DNA of 64,000 nt from Orbilia blumenaviensis (GCA_036872755.1 JAVHNS010000008.1:1178001-1242000); one strand, 5' to 3'; positions 10,858-22,346 are shown, numbered from the stretch's first letter. Notes: generated from the sequence alone by a model not told the origin. Numbers and translations: made by a program.

Positions 10858-12046
10858 GCGTCGAGGCACACACGATTTCACTTACTTACATAGAAGTATC
10901 AAAATTTGTGCACCTGTCGAGAGCCCAAAGCACTCGTTGTTTAGCGGCTAGTAGTGCGATATAACATATACAATACACAGTTATAGTTGCGAGGTCTCAA
11001 GACTCGGCCTTGAAATGCTTGCATTCGACTGAGCTTTAGTCGAAGAGAGCTAGTGTCGTTGCCATGTTGGATTTTGAAATCGTCAAGCCGGCGCCGGTAC
11101 CCGAGTGGGCAGACACTTCGACACGCCAGCCAGCGCCAGGTGCCATACATGTTTAATACCTTTCTTCCGTGGATTCTTAGTACTCCAACCTAGAATATAT
11201 CCATATTATGCATATAACAGGCGATTCCCGTTTGCGCAGCAGGCCCGATTAATCATAGAAATTGCGAATGTGAATCATATAGACCCTGTGCACTGCGCTG
11301 CGCTGTATTGCACCCCATCAAGCGTGAAACATTTGGGTGGCTTCGCTTGACCAACGATTTGCCCAGATGAGATCTGACAGCGTCAGGAGCCTTGAAAGTC
11401 GACGAGTCTCCGTAAAAAAAACTTTATCCTCAGTAAACGTGTCTTGTGAGAGAGATTCTTGCCACAGATGGAAGTTGATAGAAATATATTAGCTTGCGCT
11501 GCCTCAAAATTAATGCTGGGAGTCTTGTGGCAAATGCGGGTATGGTGTGAAGTCGCTGTTACTGTGGTGTGACCCGGCGGAAGAACTAATTCCTCGGATC
11601 AAACACGAGGTGAAGAGGTAACGAGGTACAGGCGACTTGATATTTCCCTGTCATAAACTTGAAAAATAAACTACCCGTCTACCACCCTACATCACATGGG
11701 GTTTGGTCGCCTAACGGGTTTGCGATCGAGACGAAGTGCGGGGAAAGTTTCAGACCGGGCTTTAAAGGATGGATTCTGGGGAAAAGAAAAAGGCTAAAAG
11801 ACCAAACTTTTCAGGTCCCAAGGTTAAGAGCCCCACGCTCTGATTGTGGCGAGTTTCCTTTGATAAGTCATGAGACGATTCTATATGCATATACATGGAG
11901 GCCGGTAGCCGCATATTTAGTAATTACTTATGTACTATGTCCCTCATAACAACCAATAACACCTCAAGTTTCATCCGTCTATATTCCGTAGAGAGAGCTA
12001 TTTTGTGATGACCGGCTTGTGAGACCAGCTGTTACCTAAATACCAT
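10858..12046. other. Convergent intergenic region
   Basis: About 1.2 kb between the hydrolase and the EXPERA gene. The open frames at 10941-11150, 11105-11350 and 11659-11949 have no domain, no splice partners and no signal sequence. I see no gene here. Confidence 0.5.
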
Positions 12047-12709
12047 CTAAATGGCTTTCTTTCCTTGCTCTTGCCTCTTTGCAAGCCCCAGACCTTTCGC
12101 AATTTCACTGTAACTAACCCAGCAGAGCCAACCGGGAACCCAAACCCAAAGCATGTTGAAGAAAAACAAGTAGACCCACTTGTACATGAAATTGCTCGTC
12201 TCCAGCGCCGGGCTTCCGGTAAGCCACTCTGGCGCAAATGTCATCCACCCTCCATAGATCTCGCCGACCGCGACGACCAAGATCCAAAACCACACGTTCG
12301 GCGACCCCTTTGCTAGCAGATAGCAGATATACGCCGCTCCAGGTCCCTCGAGTAAGACAGTTGGTAATTCGATTGCGACGACAACGGGGTCGGCGACTGC
12401 CCAGCGTGAGTCGGCTTTAGCGTATTCCTGCCAGATGAGAGCAAATGGAGCACTCGAGTACTGAGCGCCGTAGTGTTTTCGATCGGGTGTATATGAGAAG
12501 AACGAATGGTAGAGGAAGCTCGCTTCAAGGATCAGATGCGTAAGAGCGTCAAACAGATGCCAGATGAAGATGAAGCGGATGGTGAAGTTAGAGCTTTTAG
12601 GAAGGGCAGACAGGGAAATCAAATACGCTACTATGAGAAGCGCAAGCATAAAGACGAAGGAGACAACCGTAATGGTGTCAATGGCAAAAGGGGGCGCCTC
12701 TGTAGACAT
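12047..12709 (-). CDS. EXPERA / emopamil-binding (EBP-like) membrane protein
   Basis: Single exon, 220 residues. Four to five hydrophobic segments span the protein (about residues 13-35, 45-68, 105-130, 140-160 and 178-200). The first pair contains FIWHLFDALTHLILEASF, resembling the F-H-x-F-E-x-x-H/I core of the EXPERA domain. Then come IWQEYAKADSRW, EGPGAAYICYLLAKG, EIYGGWMTF and WVYLFFFNMLWVWVPGW, the typical order of fungal EBP-family proteins. EBP proper is the ER sterol delta8-delta7 isomerase; other members act as sigma-2/TMEM97-like or unassigned proteins. The basic tail KRQEQGKKAI is compatible with ER retention by a lysine signal. The family is well supported, the exact reaction is not. 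Confidence 0.82.
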   Translation of the reverse strand: MSTEAPPFAIDTITVVSFVFMLALLIVAYLISLSALPKSSNFTIRFIFIWHLFDALTHLILEASFLYHSFFSYTPDRKHYGAQYSSAPFALIWQEYAKADSRWAVADPVVVAIELPTVLLEGPGAAYICYLLAKGSPNVWFWILVVAVGEIYGGWMTFAPEWLTGSPALETSNFMYKWVYLFFFNMLWVWVPGWLCWVSYSEIAKGLGLAKRQEQGKKAI

Positions 12710-13498
12710 CGTGACCGCCTGTGTATCGTCTATTGAGAGACGCGGTCTAGATTGCTCTAAATTGCAATTGACACGTAAAGATTAGTTGATGGTATTCAAC
12801 TAACCCAGAAGGCAAAGGGCCCCAGATAAATCGAAACGGCGATACGAAAGGCACAAGTCGAAATTGACCGTATGGTGGTTGTCGTGATGGTGAGCTTGTC
12901 GCGTGGTGGGTGGATGTTCGTGGTCCCACAAAATCGTGTAACCAATCTGACACCGATTTCGCCCTGGCCTATTCCCGAGCCCCAACTGCCATACAATGGC
13001 ATAACTGCACCCCAGCTCAGAATCTAAATTCCAATAGCCCCCCACCCAAACTTGCGGCGCTTGAACCCGAAGCAGCGTGCCATGGATGCAAGTAACAAAA
13101 TCCACGAGACCTCCCGTCGGCTGAAGTCAAAGTCGGTGTCGACACGGGAATCCGGGGTAGCTTGCAAAAAAAAAAGTCGGCACCTTTCTCGGCTACGTCT
13201 GCCGACTTGAGACTTTTTATGAAATGACGTTGGTTGCATCCGGCATGAGACCTGCCCACACCGGCCAGAAGCCGTGTAGATACCCCGCCATGAGCTCCAT
13301 CCGGTTGACGCGGAATTGAATATCGTCAGCTGTCTTGCTTGCGGAAGCCAAAGGATTTGGAGCATCAAGGCTATATATTCTGGGATATAAATCCAGGTGG
13401 ATTGCGCCCCTCCCGATTGACATCCTCACCTCTCATACAGGAGCATCCTATCGATATCGGTATCTCCAAAAGATTTTTTTTTTGAAAAAGGATCAATC
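12710..13498. other. Divergent promoter region, EXPERA gene and oxidoreductase
   Basis: A 789-bp shared upstream region. Several overlapping minus-strand open frames lie here (12747-13429) but none has domain features or consistent splice sites, and they overlap the promoter of the oxidoreductase. A pyrimidine-rich and T-rich stretch (13470-13484) precedes the ATG at 13499. Confidence 0.5.
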
Positions 13499-14836
13499 AT
13501 GGCGGCCGTTATCAATGTTGGCCTGATAGGCTATGGCCTCTCTACTACAGCTTTTCACATTCCTACAATCACAGCTGTACCCAATGCGAAAGTCTATGCT
13601 GTAGTCCAGCGTGCTGCCCCGCCTGTATCAGGCGCAAAGAAAGGAGACCATGTCACCGTCGATTTCCCCGACGTTAAGCATTACCGTGATGCCACCAGCC
13701 TTTTTAAAGACCCAAATGTTCATCTCGTCATTATCTGTACTCCTAGTCCCGGCCATTATGAGCTCGCGAAGGAGGCTTTAATGAGTGGGAAACATGGTAA
13801 GTATTCGAGCTTTGCAAATTACAGGCTATCAACAGCCTGAATACACATTTTACTGATATATCAACTTCCAGTGGTTGTTGAAAAGCCTTTCTGCCCGACT
13901 TATGCAGATTGTTCATCTCTTATCTCACTCGCAGAGGAAAAGGGCCTTCTTCTCACCGTCTACCAGAACCGCCGATTTGACTCTGACTTTCTAACTCTCA
14001 AAAAGTACCTCACTTCACCTCATACCAACTTCCTCTTTACCCCCATCGTCTCCATAACCTCCCAATTCAACCGATACCGTCTTCCAACAGGACCATCATC
14101 CACGGCGAAAGCATGGAAGTCCGAAGACCTGCCCGGAAATGGGATCTTATACGATCTAGGAAGCCACCTTATCGACCAAATTCTCCATCTATTCGGTCTT
14201 CCAGAGTGGATCTGGGCTCAAACCGACAATCAACGGCAAACAGAGCCATTGGACATCGATGACAGCTTTACGGTGTATATGTACTACTCTGCAAAGCCTG
14301 ATTTCAACGGCGGGAAGCCTCTGACCGTGGAGTTGAAGTCGACGATGGTCTCGCCGGTTGCAAGGCAGAACAGGTGGGTGGTGAAGGGGTGGCAGGGAGG
14401 GTATAAGAAGTTTGGAATGGATCCGCAGGAAGACCAACTACGCGAAGGCGGCATAGGAGCCGTGAAGAAATCAGATTACGGTGAAGAGAGAATAGATGAA
14501 TGGCCAGATGTCACGGTTCCAGTCGGAGCAGTGGAGGCAGATGAAGAAGGGCTGGAGGGCATATTTGGGAGGATCGCGGCTTTAAGGACCTCCAGAGGCT
14601 TTGTGAGCGGGAAGGTCAAGCCGGAGAAAGGGGACTACGTGGAGTTCTACAGGAACCTCATCGGGTGCGTGGCAAGGGTTGTGGGTGGTGAAAAACTTGA
14701 TGCTGTCAAGAAAGACTTGCACGTTAAGCCTGAGGAGGCTAGGAATGTTATTGGCATCATCCAACTGGCGAAGGAAAGTGCAAAGACGGGGAATAGGATA
14801 AATGGAGTGGAGAAGAGATTAAGTGAATTGGCTTGA
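13499..14836 (+). CDS. Gfo/Idh/MocA family NAD(P)-dependent oxidoreductase
   Basis: Two exons, 13499-13796 and 13872-14836, joined across a 75-nt intron (GTAAGT...CAG), give 420 residues. The N-terminal Rossmann fold begins with VGLIGYGLSTTAFHIPTI and continues to HLVIICTPSPGHYELA. The family's signature Glu-Lys-Pro lies directly at the splice junction (VVVEKPFCP, near residue 102), the lysine being the usual catalytic/cofactor-contact residue. A C-terminal alpha/beta domain follows, with GILYDLGSHLIDQILHLFG carrying the conserved histidines. Members oxidise or reduce sugars, inositols, dihydrodiols or tetrapyrroles in the cytosol. The architecture resembles the fungal YMR315W-like group, but the substrate cannot be inferred. 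The start codon follows a T-rich leader and is the first in-frame ATG of the Rossmann strand. Confidence 0.88.
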
Positions 14837-16377
14837 ATTGGTATAACGAATGTACATGATATTTCGCAATTCATCTATTAAAGGCGAAGTCTTCGAAGAG
14901 TTATCGGGGTGGTCTTTTCCTGTCTTTCATTCTGCATTGTTAGCTTGTTGATTCCATTTGTTATTTGGATCAATCATATGGATGGAGAACAAAGGTTGGG
15001 TGAGAAGTCAGATAAAAATTTTGGCAATATTTTGGTTGTCCACATTGTGTTTCAGCACAGGTCTGAAATTTTTTTCATCATTCGAAGGGAAGAATAGCAT
15101 AGCAAGCAATTTGAAGTCTTGATGAATGGGGAAACATACCTTTGTTACTCGTTCTTGATCGTGACTGCTGATGTTTCTGGTTGAAGATATTTTGGAGGGA
15201 AGAGATGTCCAAAGTTTTCGCGCACCAAAATTTACCTTTAAATTTTGATTTGTGTTTGCCGCTTTGCCTCTTTGAGAACTGCAACAGTATCAACGCAGTT
15301 TGAATGTCTGTAAATAGTATAGCTAGTGTATATGAGTTTACTTCTTGTCACTCCAACAATCGGGCAATTTTACTTCGGAATTGTCAGATATCATCCTATA
15401 GCTACAGATATGAAAATTTTGAGTAACTTGGCACTTTTTATTTCTAATTATCGTATAGAATTCTAGTTGTCGTTAATTAGCTCACAGTATCCCACATAAA
15501 ACACACGGGCACCTACACATATATATACATGTAGATGTCTTCCGTCTTCACCAAGGATGACTATGTGCCCTATCACTAAATAATTTATCTTACAAACTAG
15601 ATATGTGCTAGCAGGATCCCTCCCTAAAATATTTTTCGCTGACCTTAGTATCTGAATTTACGATAACTCCCATAGTCCAAGAGATGTCAACACTGATACA
15701 TAGGTAATTCCCAGATCACTAGATAGTTCCGTCACCAGTAAATCCAATATATATATCGCAGAAGCCTGCACTATGCCAGTTTCGGTCACTCTTAAGCAAT
15801 TAATTCAATACAGGCCTTGTACATGTACTAACCTCAATAAAAAATCACCAGGATAGCGGGGGTTACGCGTATAGGAGGATATTATGAACCAATTCGATTG
15901 TATGAGTAGTGCCTCGAGCAAACCTAATACAAAGGGACTCGGATTGGATTCAGAACTAATGGTTAATCCTAAATGCCATACCTTAAAGTTCATATAACTT
16001 GAATAAAACCCTAAAGGTTTCCCTTTTAATCATGCAGAAGTACGATTTTTACGCGGCGGAGCAACGGATCAGTCAAAGGGGAGCGTGTTGTGAAAAATTT
16101 GCACTCTGGTCTTGTAATTTCTGTCTCCGAGACTGATTTCTGTCTGTGTAAAATCCTCCAGAACCCAGATATGAATCAGGTGGACTAGTTTAACTTAGTA
16201 ACCCTGACTTCGAAATGGTACATATATGTGTATACAGCTGACAGGGTTCCGCGGAAATACTAAAGGAATACCGCAGCTGAAGCTCGCCAGCTTTGTCAGC
16301 AGCATCGGCGCCAACCCGAAACACGATATATGCGTTGCGAACTTAATGAACCTAGATCCTGTTGAGGTAGTAAGGTG
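14837..16377. other. AT-rich intergenic region
   Basis: About 1.5 kb with no supported gene. Open frames here are short and compositionally like the AT-rich background. I found no tRNA-like or repeat structure. Confidence 0.5.
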
Positions 16378-17093
16378 ATGTATAATACAAGTGTATTCCC
16401 GTTTCAAAGGCTCGTTACCATTTGCTCCAAAGTGTACCCAGTCAGTTTCCTAGTTCTGCACCCTCGACAATCGATCAGAGTCATGCATTCTTCACGCCTG
16501 CACAATATGTCGTGTGAAGCCCCACCTACGGCCGATGGTAGTCCCTGGTATGCCGCATTCCCAAGTCCCCGCACGACTAAACCGGGAGAACGCACAAGGG
16601 AGGAGGTCTTGAGTCTTCTTAAAGCTGAAGGAAGCAAAGACTTTGTCTTAGTGGATCTCAGACGTAATGACTACGAGGTGAGGCACAAAACCCTCAACAA
16701 TTAGCGCGTGCAAGTAGAGCTTAGATTAACTATTAAAATAGGGTGGAACCATCCGTGGAGCAATTAATCTTCCCGCACAGAGCCTGCACCCCACTATTCC
16801 AACTTTATACGATATCTTCAAAGCTGGTAATGTCAAGCAGGTTATTTGGTACTGCGGTGGGTATCTTTTGAAATAATAATATATAACGTATACGTGGGCT
16901 AATGTACATTCTAGGATCTTCTGGGGGGCGAGGGACTCGTGCTGCAGGATGGTTCGCAGACCATATTGACGATAAAGAGGATACAGAAATGAAGAGTGTG
17001 ATCCTGGCAGGTGGAATTAAGGGATGGGTTAAAGGTGGTAAAGAATATACTGATACAATGATCGATTATGTTGAAGCGGCATGGTCGAAATAG
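16378..17093 (+). CDS. Cdc25/rhodanese-type phosphatase or arsenate reductase (Ych1/Acr2-like)
   Basis: Three exons, 16378-16677, 16742-16856 and 16915-17093, both introns GT-AG (64 and 58 nt), total 197 residues. The rhodanese/Cdc25 domain runs from TREEVLSLLKAEGSKDFVLV through DLRRNDYEGGTIRGAINLPA to WYCGSSGGRGTRAAGWF. The last contains the CX5R catalytic loop (C-G-S-S-G-G-R), the loop length of Cdc25 phosphatases and arsenate reductases rather than the shorter loop of sulfurtransferases. Likely role: a small cytosolic phosphatase, or arsenate reduction using glutathione. No arsenite transporter is nearby to favour the latter. The active loop is split by the second intron. The start is uncertain: Met codons at 16483 and 16507 lie closer to the domain, and the extra N-terminus from 16378 could be 5'UTR or a weak mitochondrial leader. 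Confidence 0.82.
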
Positions 17094-17320
17094 TGCTGGA
17101 CCTGCTCTCCTATCTTCGTGTTTGGTGCTCTGTCAATGATTTCTGTCTTGACTATAAGGGGTATATAAGTAGCTATAATATGTGCAATATAAATGTAATA
17201 ACAGGGTTCAGATAAATAAGAACGCCGTAAGTTTATGCAGTACGTAGAGCTTCAACTCTGCTGTGGATTTGAAGTTATATGATGCCGAAATGCAAGTTGG
17301 CGTGTAGTGCCATCAGAGTA

Positions 17321-19035
17321 TTAAGATCTGTAGGCATCCCGTTCGAGCATTCCAGGTAGCCAAACCGATGTCTTATACTTGAATAACTTGTCCAGGAATC
17401 GAAGAACTGCATACACTCCAGTTGGGGTCCTGATATCCCCGATATGGAATGGGCCCACCACTGTACGCTGTTGAGGCATAATTTTGTTCGTTGGATCCAC
17501 TACGTCAGTGAAAACTACACTGAACGACCACATGTACGCAACGACTTGAAGTGTGAAGATATGATCTAACCCAGTTTCTTGGGTAATAGCCACGCCATTC
17601 AAACTTACATTTCTTCGCCTCTTAGGATATCTTTCAGACGAAGAAGGTGCAGGGGTCCTGGTAGACCCGATCATAGACTTTGAAATTCCAAGTCGACTCC
17701 ACGATTCTAAAAGCGCACTGGCACATAAAATAGACCGAAACTCAGGATCCAGACCGTCACTGTCTTGTGACTTGCACGAAATAGTCAACACAGGCGACAA
17801 AGCGGCATGTGTGAAGGGTGTAGGATACCCATTGGAACTGTTAACGATCTTCTTATCGACAAATCCAACTTCGGAGTTTTCCAGATTTACATTCACTGCG
17901 ATATCTGCTCGTGCTGTGAAGCGCCCTGGCGAGATTGATGGGGTAAATCTGGGCCCTCTTGGTTTAGTGGCAAGAGACCTGGGGCAGGGGTGTGGGGAGG
18001 AGGCGCTTCGAAAGGTCGGAAGCATTTCCGGCTTTATATCCACCGTTGTTCTATTGCAATATCAGTATGGATTTATTCCCAAAGCTTTTACGGCGACCGA
18101 GTTGTTACTCACACAGGCTCGATCGTTACGGGGTAGTGTTCCTGTGTCGGCCCAGAAACATGTTCCAATATATTTTGTGTCAAAGTTAACCACCCCGTTT
18201 CCTCGGTTAGCCTTGACTGTAGATTCTCTGCCTTCTGCGCGACCTGGATTACAAATTCTGCTTCCTGGGTATGTTTCCGTTTATTAATGTTGTTACATGA
18301 TCTTTTTCGAAAAGTACCCTCAACCCAACACTCATAAGGCCATTGTTCACAAATAGTCTCCTATGAGCCCAAGCAGAATGTCAGCGTTAGAGACAGGGAA
18401 TCCGAGAGGAATTAGGCCAATACCTCAACACAGCAGCACATCAGCCCAATGGGTCCAAATGAGGCTCGCAAGTTGCGGATTATTCGCTGGAGGTCGGCAG
18501 GGACCTTTTCCTTATTGGCATTCGAAGCCAGTCCTCCTTTCCCAGAAAGGCCCAGAAAAGAAAACCTTGGAGTGCTCTGCTTGAGCATTTCAATCCGCCC
18601 TAATTTCGGAGTCCCTGACGAGGCCGCGGTTTTAAAAGTGTTGGTCCGGCTTGAGGAGGTGATGCCTTCCTCCAACTGTGATACACTGTCTGCTGGGAAC
18701 ACATTCTCGCCAGCGTCAAACTCTGTGCATCTCGACGTTCGAGATGGGTGCGACAGCTCTTGCACCCTCTGCTGTTTTTTTGTTACTGTTAGTTCGTTTT
18801 CGTCGTCGCGATTTGGAGTCCCAGTTCCAGCTCCAGATCGTTTTCTCTTCTTAGAGGTGCAAGGGGTTGCCGCAATTCGGAGACGATCTAGCGCCCGTGA
18901 AGGTGTAACAGGCGCGAGGGATTGAGATGATAAGTGTAAGTTTTCCTGGCTAAAGCTACTCGCATCGGTGTCCGCTGCGAGAATCCAGTCAAGCACCCGT
19001 GCGTGTTCTGGGCTTTGTTCATGCTCGGGGTCCAT
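17321..19035 (-). CDS. Fungal PD-(D/E)XK nuclease-like protein, active-site motif altered
   Basis: Three exons, 19035-18424, 18360-18113 and 18050-17321, joined at GT-AG introns of 63 and 62 nt, give 529 residues with no stop. The layout follows the fungal PD-(D/E)XK nuclease-like family. It starts with a short acidic N-terminus (VLDWILAADTDA), then a KKRKR nuclear-type basic patch and a Ser/Thr-rich linker, then VPADLQRIIRNLR, a helical segment with ENLQSRLTEETGW, the domain strand LSPVLTISCKSQ, and the C-terminal block RTVVGPFHIGDIRTPTGVYA. In relatives, as I recall them, the strand reads as an E-x-K motif; here the glutamate position appears to be Ser (I-S-C-K), so catalysis is doubtful. 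A slightly longer second intron ending at the CAG near 18299 would also stay in frame. The family is assigned by pattern, not by a search; biological role is unknown. Confidence 0.55.
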
Positions 19036-19523
19036 TGGCGTGGTTTGGTTTGGTATGGTATCGCGGCCCTAAAAGGAAAATACTGAATGTAAATTCAGAT
19101 CCGTCTCTTGTGATCTGAATTCCTTAGATCATTTGATTGCAATTTGGGTCGGCTGGATTCGATATCATGCGAAGAGGGGGAAAACATTCAAACAGGGTCA
19201 AGAGATTTTAAAGGTTATTTAGGATATCACGGTCTGCCAACTGGCAACCCTGTGATACCTTTTATATTATTATTATTTTGTTTGTTGTTGTGCGTTTAGG
19301 AACGGACATTGCTGGACTTCCAAATCGAAGTTAGCTCAAACTCGGGACTCCTTTCTTTGATCTATTTGCGCTCTATAGCGAAACAAATCTTCGGGATAAT
19401 TATATTTCAGCATCAAGGAGGCCAGGAGGGCATATGCTAGTCACAACCAAATGGAAGGTCGCAGATGGTTCCGTAGAATTAGAGGAATATAAACCGTATC
19501 TTTTAGAGACATTGTATAAATCA
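19036..19523. other. Intergenic region upstream of the tRNA gene
   Basis: Divergent space between the nuclease-like gene and the tRNA. No reading frame of note; a short TAT/TTA run occurs near 19261-19290. Confidence 0.5.
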
Positions 19524-19604
19524 GGCACTTTGGCGGAGTGGTTAACGCGCCAGCCTGCTAAGCTGGTACCTTCGGGTGCGTGAGTTCGAATCTCACAGGT
19601 GTCG
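19524..19604 (+). tRNA. tRNA-Ser (anticodon GCU)
   Basis: An 81-nt cloverleaf. Acceptor strands GGCACTT and AGGTGTC pair with two wobbles, followed by discriminator G. The A box is GGCGGAGTGGTTAAC. The anticodon arm is CCAGC / CTGCTAA / GCTGG, reading anticodon GCT. A long variable arm (TACCTTCGGGTGC), typical of serine tRNAs, is present. The T arm is perfect (GTGAG, TTCGAAT, CTCAC). There is no intron. It decodes AGC and AGU. Confidence 0.96.
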
Positions 19605-19614
19605 AAACGTCTGA

Positions 19615-19621
19615 TTTTTTT
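19615..19621 (+). terminator. RNA polymerase III terminator of tRNA-Ser
   Basis: A run of seven T begins 11 nt after the tRNA 3' end, the expected Pol III stop signal. Confidence 0.85.
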
Positions 19622-20510
19622 GCTTCCCGTCCCATCGCTCTTTACTTTTTTTTGTCGCACAACGGGACCTGTACCACAGATTGGGAGTGTCTAGAGCCAG
19701 TCATTCATCACGACAATGGCCTCGATCCCGTTTGATGTGTTCGGGCTAGACTTAGTGTTAATCGCTTCAGCTTCAGGCTTCATATGGCTGCTGTAGTCTG
19801 TCCTAAAGTGCGGGGCAATACAACGGCTTTGCCTGGGCATCCGTTGGATCTCGTGCGTTGCGGGGCTGGGGCTTGGTAGCATAGTGAGGGCTCATCCTTT
19901 GAAATGAGAGTGGTGCTTTCTGTAGCCTGGCCCCTGTAACCAGCCACCTGAAATGCCCATTTCTGATGTGAACGATGACCCTTGTACCACCTACTTCCAA
20001 TTTCATGATATTAAAGAGTCATCCACAGAAAATCTGCGGAAATTCAGAGGCTGAAAGGTTGTAGATTGTACTGGTACCCGACGCCAGGGCTATCGCCGAC
20101 TGGTCTTTGGTATTGACAAACGCGGAACACGTCTTCATGTGGTTCAAGGGTGCCAGGCCTGAAGCGAGCGAGCGTACGAAAATGCTCCCCCTCCAATGCG
20201 AAAGTCGATGGCAATGCTATGTCTTTGCCAGCAAGGCGCATCCGGCCACCAGAAGACTGAAAATATGTTAATAAATACGACCTACATGCCCCTCCGGAAC
20301 AGCTTCCAGGCGGGTGGCCATACCAGAGCCAGTTTGCACTGTCGACAAGCCGATATCGATAGCTAGCCGGGCCGTCAGCCTTCGTTTCTCATTTTACTAG
20401 TCTAGTAGACGGCATGATATCTTCATTTTGACGACCTGCTAGCACAAACTACTACGCAATTTTCTTGGCCTCTCTGGCATAGACGTTGCCACAGCCACCC
20501 TTTCTCGAAT
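19622..20510. other. Intergenic region upstream of the deaminase-superfamily gene
   Basis: No supported gene. Minus-strand open frames at 19691-20241 have no recognisable domain. The 3' part is the promoter and leader of the gene starting at 20511. Confidence 0.5.
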
Positions 20511-22346
20511 ATGGGAACCCTCACTCGTTCAAAGAAGAACGATACCATATCCACGACTTCTACCATGGCAACCGGACCAAAGCCACCCACTACACCTCCA
20601 CGGAAAGAGCCGCCGAAGTTGGTTTTTTCGCCACGGCACAGGAATACGCCACCAACGTTTTCAAGCGCCCCTCGTTTACACACTGCGCAGGCCTTCCAAC
20701 ATCGGGCTACGGTGCTTTCGACTTTCTACAACGATTTCTTCATCTATCTGGAGTCCATTCGCCTCCTTCAATCTCAGAGTACTGCCCTGCCGGAAAATGA
20801 AGTTGCAAGATTCAGTCAAAGCATCTTGAAGGCGGACAAATTGTCTAATAGCTTTTGGTTCCTTCTTCGAGATATCATCAACGAGGTCCGATCATTACAC
20901 CTCAACGGCCAAGATCCACAAGCCATATTGGTATTAGGGTACTCCGATATCAAGATTGTTGTCGAATGTCCTTATTGTGACGAAATTCATGAGCATCGAA
21001 GGGTTCCAGATGCAGGTATTGGGGTACCCGTCATATATCCAGCTGGATGCGGAGCGTTTGGCAGGTATCGGGTGGTATTTCCAGGAGACATAGATATTTT
21101 GACTGGGACTTTGGGAAAAGAAGCTGTTGGACTCCAGGTTCATAAGAGCGGTGCCTATTGGATGACCGTTAAGGATGACGTACCAGATCTTGAAAGATTT
21201 TTTGTGGTGAAATACCGACCGAAGAAGTCTCTACCAGCTGTCACCAAAGCTGTTGTCGCTGTTGAAGAGGAGGCTGAGGTTGGGGCTAGCTTGGAGGTTA
21301 AAAAGACAGAGACTTTAGATGGAGGGGAAACAAAAACACAGGAGCAGATGCTATTTGAAGCCTTTCAACGTTTGGATATTGTTGAGGACAAGAGCTACGA
21401 TCCAGTTATTATCCCTCCAACAAAACACCAGGCAACTATCAAGAAGCTGCAGGACATCGCTAAGTCTTGTGCCGAGAAGCTGAACAGGCTCGACCAGACT
21501 GTCGGCTATTATTCAAAAGCTGGATATAACGTCATATCAGAGAGATGGAAGGAGACTACGACCGTGAGGGAAACTAGAAGGAAAGTGGAACGAGAGGTTG
21601 ATTGGCAGATGTGTACGGTCAGTGGGAGCGAAAAAACACGTCTGCTTGCCCTCGTTGAGTCAGATGGCTTCCGAACTGTCTGCAGCTGCATTAGAGGACC
21701 CAACTATCCGGATATCTCTATGGTCAGTGGACTAGTTGAGGCCGAGAGACTGGAGCCATATCTCCCGCTCAACAGCAAACAATTGATGCTGCTCGTGCGA
21801 GAACTCGCCAGGGAGATCGGCCACGATTTTCCAAAGGAAATCCCGAAAAGCGCTTCTGTGGTCTGGAAGCGGGAATTGGAACGCAAAAATAACACGGCTA
21901 CGTCAGCGGAACATTGGCACGCCTGCCATGCTGAAAAGAAGATGTTAGTGAGGTTTCTCATCATGCACACTACGTGGGTCCCCGAGGCCTTTTCCCATAA
22001 CATCTTCAAGTATCGGAGTCTTCTCGGGAAAGAAGCAGGGGTTAGAAGCGCGTTTTGTCTGGCCAGGAATACAAAGTTTTGGGTAAGCTGGGATATTTGT
22101 GACGACTGTAAGAAATTTATTGAGGGCGTAGAGAGAAAGTTTGGAGTCCTTCTAAGCTTTCAAAGGATGGGAAACCAGCTCGAGCCATATAAACCTACCT
22201 CAGAAAGCGAAATCAATGATGAGAAAAAACCAGTGCCAGAGGAGGAGCCCAAAGAGGCAGAGATTAAAAAACGTCCCAAAGCTGCTAACCTGGTGACGAA
22301 AGATGTTGATGTGAATGCTTCGGGTGATACAGGCGGTGGAGCATAA
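20511..22346 (+). CDS. Deaminase-superfamily protein (fungal SsdA/OTT_1508-like C-terminal domain)
   Basis: Single exon, 611 residues from the ATG at 20511; a second candidate start is the Met at 20565. Residues 1-55 are basic and Pro/Thr-rich. A Cys/His cluster at about residues 150-185 (ECPYCDEIHEH...PAGCGAF) looks like a small zinc ribbon. A coiled-coil-prone middle follows (around 300-350). The C-terminal region carries both halves of a cytidine-deaminase-type zinc site: HACHAEKKML near residue 467 (H-x-E) and ICDDCKKF near 530 (C-x-x-C). Between them is a hydrophobic strand, AFCLARNTKFWVSW. These are the only catalytic residues the fold needs. The fungal members I recall with this arrangement are annotated as SsdA-like or OTT_1508-like deaminases and are uncharacterised; some bacterial relatives act on nucleic acid. 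The tail is Glu/Lys-rich. No immunity-type partner lies next to it. Confidence 0.68.
   Translation: MGTLTRSKKNDTISTTSTMATGPKPPTTPPRKEPPKLVFSPRHRNTPPTFSSAPRLHTAQAFQHRATVLSTFYNDFFIYLESIRLLQSQSTALPENEVARFSQSILKADKLSNSFWFLLRDIINEVRSLHLNGQDPQAILVLGYSDIKIVVECPYCDEIHEHRRVPDAGIGVPVIYPAGCGAFGRYRVVFPGDIDILTGTLGKEAVGLQVHKSGAYWMTVKDDVPDLERFFVVKYRPKKSLPAVTKAVVAVEEEAEVGASLEVKKTETLDGGETKTQEQMLFEAFQRLDIVEDKSYDPVIIPPTKHQATIKKLQDIAKSCAEKLNRLDQTVGYYSKAGYNVISERWKETTTVRETRRKVEREVDWQMCTVSGSEKTRLLALVESDGFRTVCSCIRGPNYPDISMVSGLVEAERLEPYLPLNSKQLMLLVRELAREIGHDFPKEIPKSASVVWKRELERKNNTATSAEHWHACHAEKKMLVRFLIMHTTWVPEAFSHNIFKYRSLLGKEAGVRSAFCLARNTKFWVSWDICDDCKKFIEGVERKFGVLLSFQRMGNQLEPYKPTSESEINDEKKPVPEEEPKEAEIKKRPKAANLVTKDVDVNASGDTGGGA

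Noticed and set aside
12747..13429. Overlapping minus-strand open frames upstream of the oxidoreductase
   Set aside because: No domain or consistent splicing, and they cover the promoter between two well-supported divergent genes.
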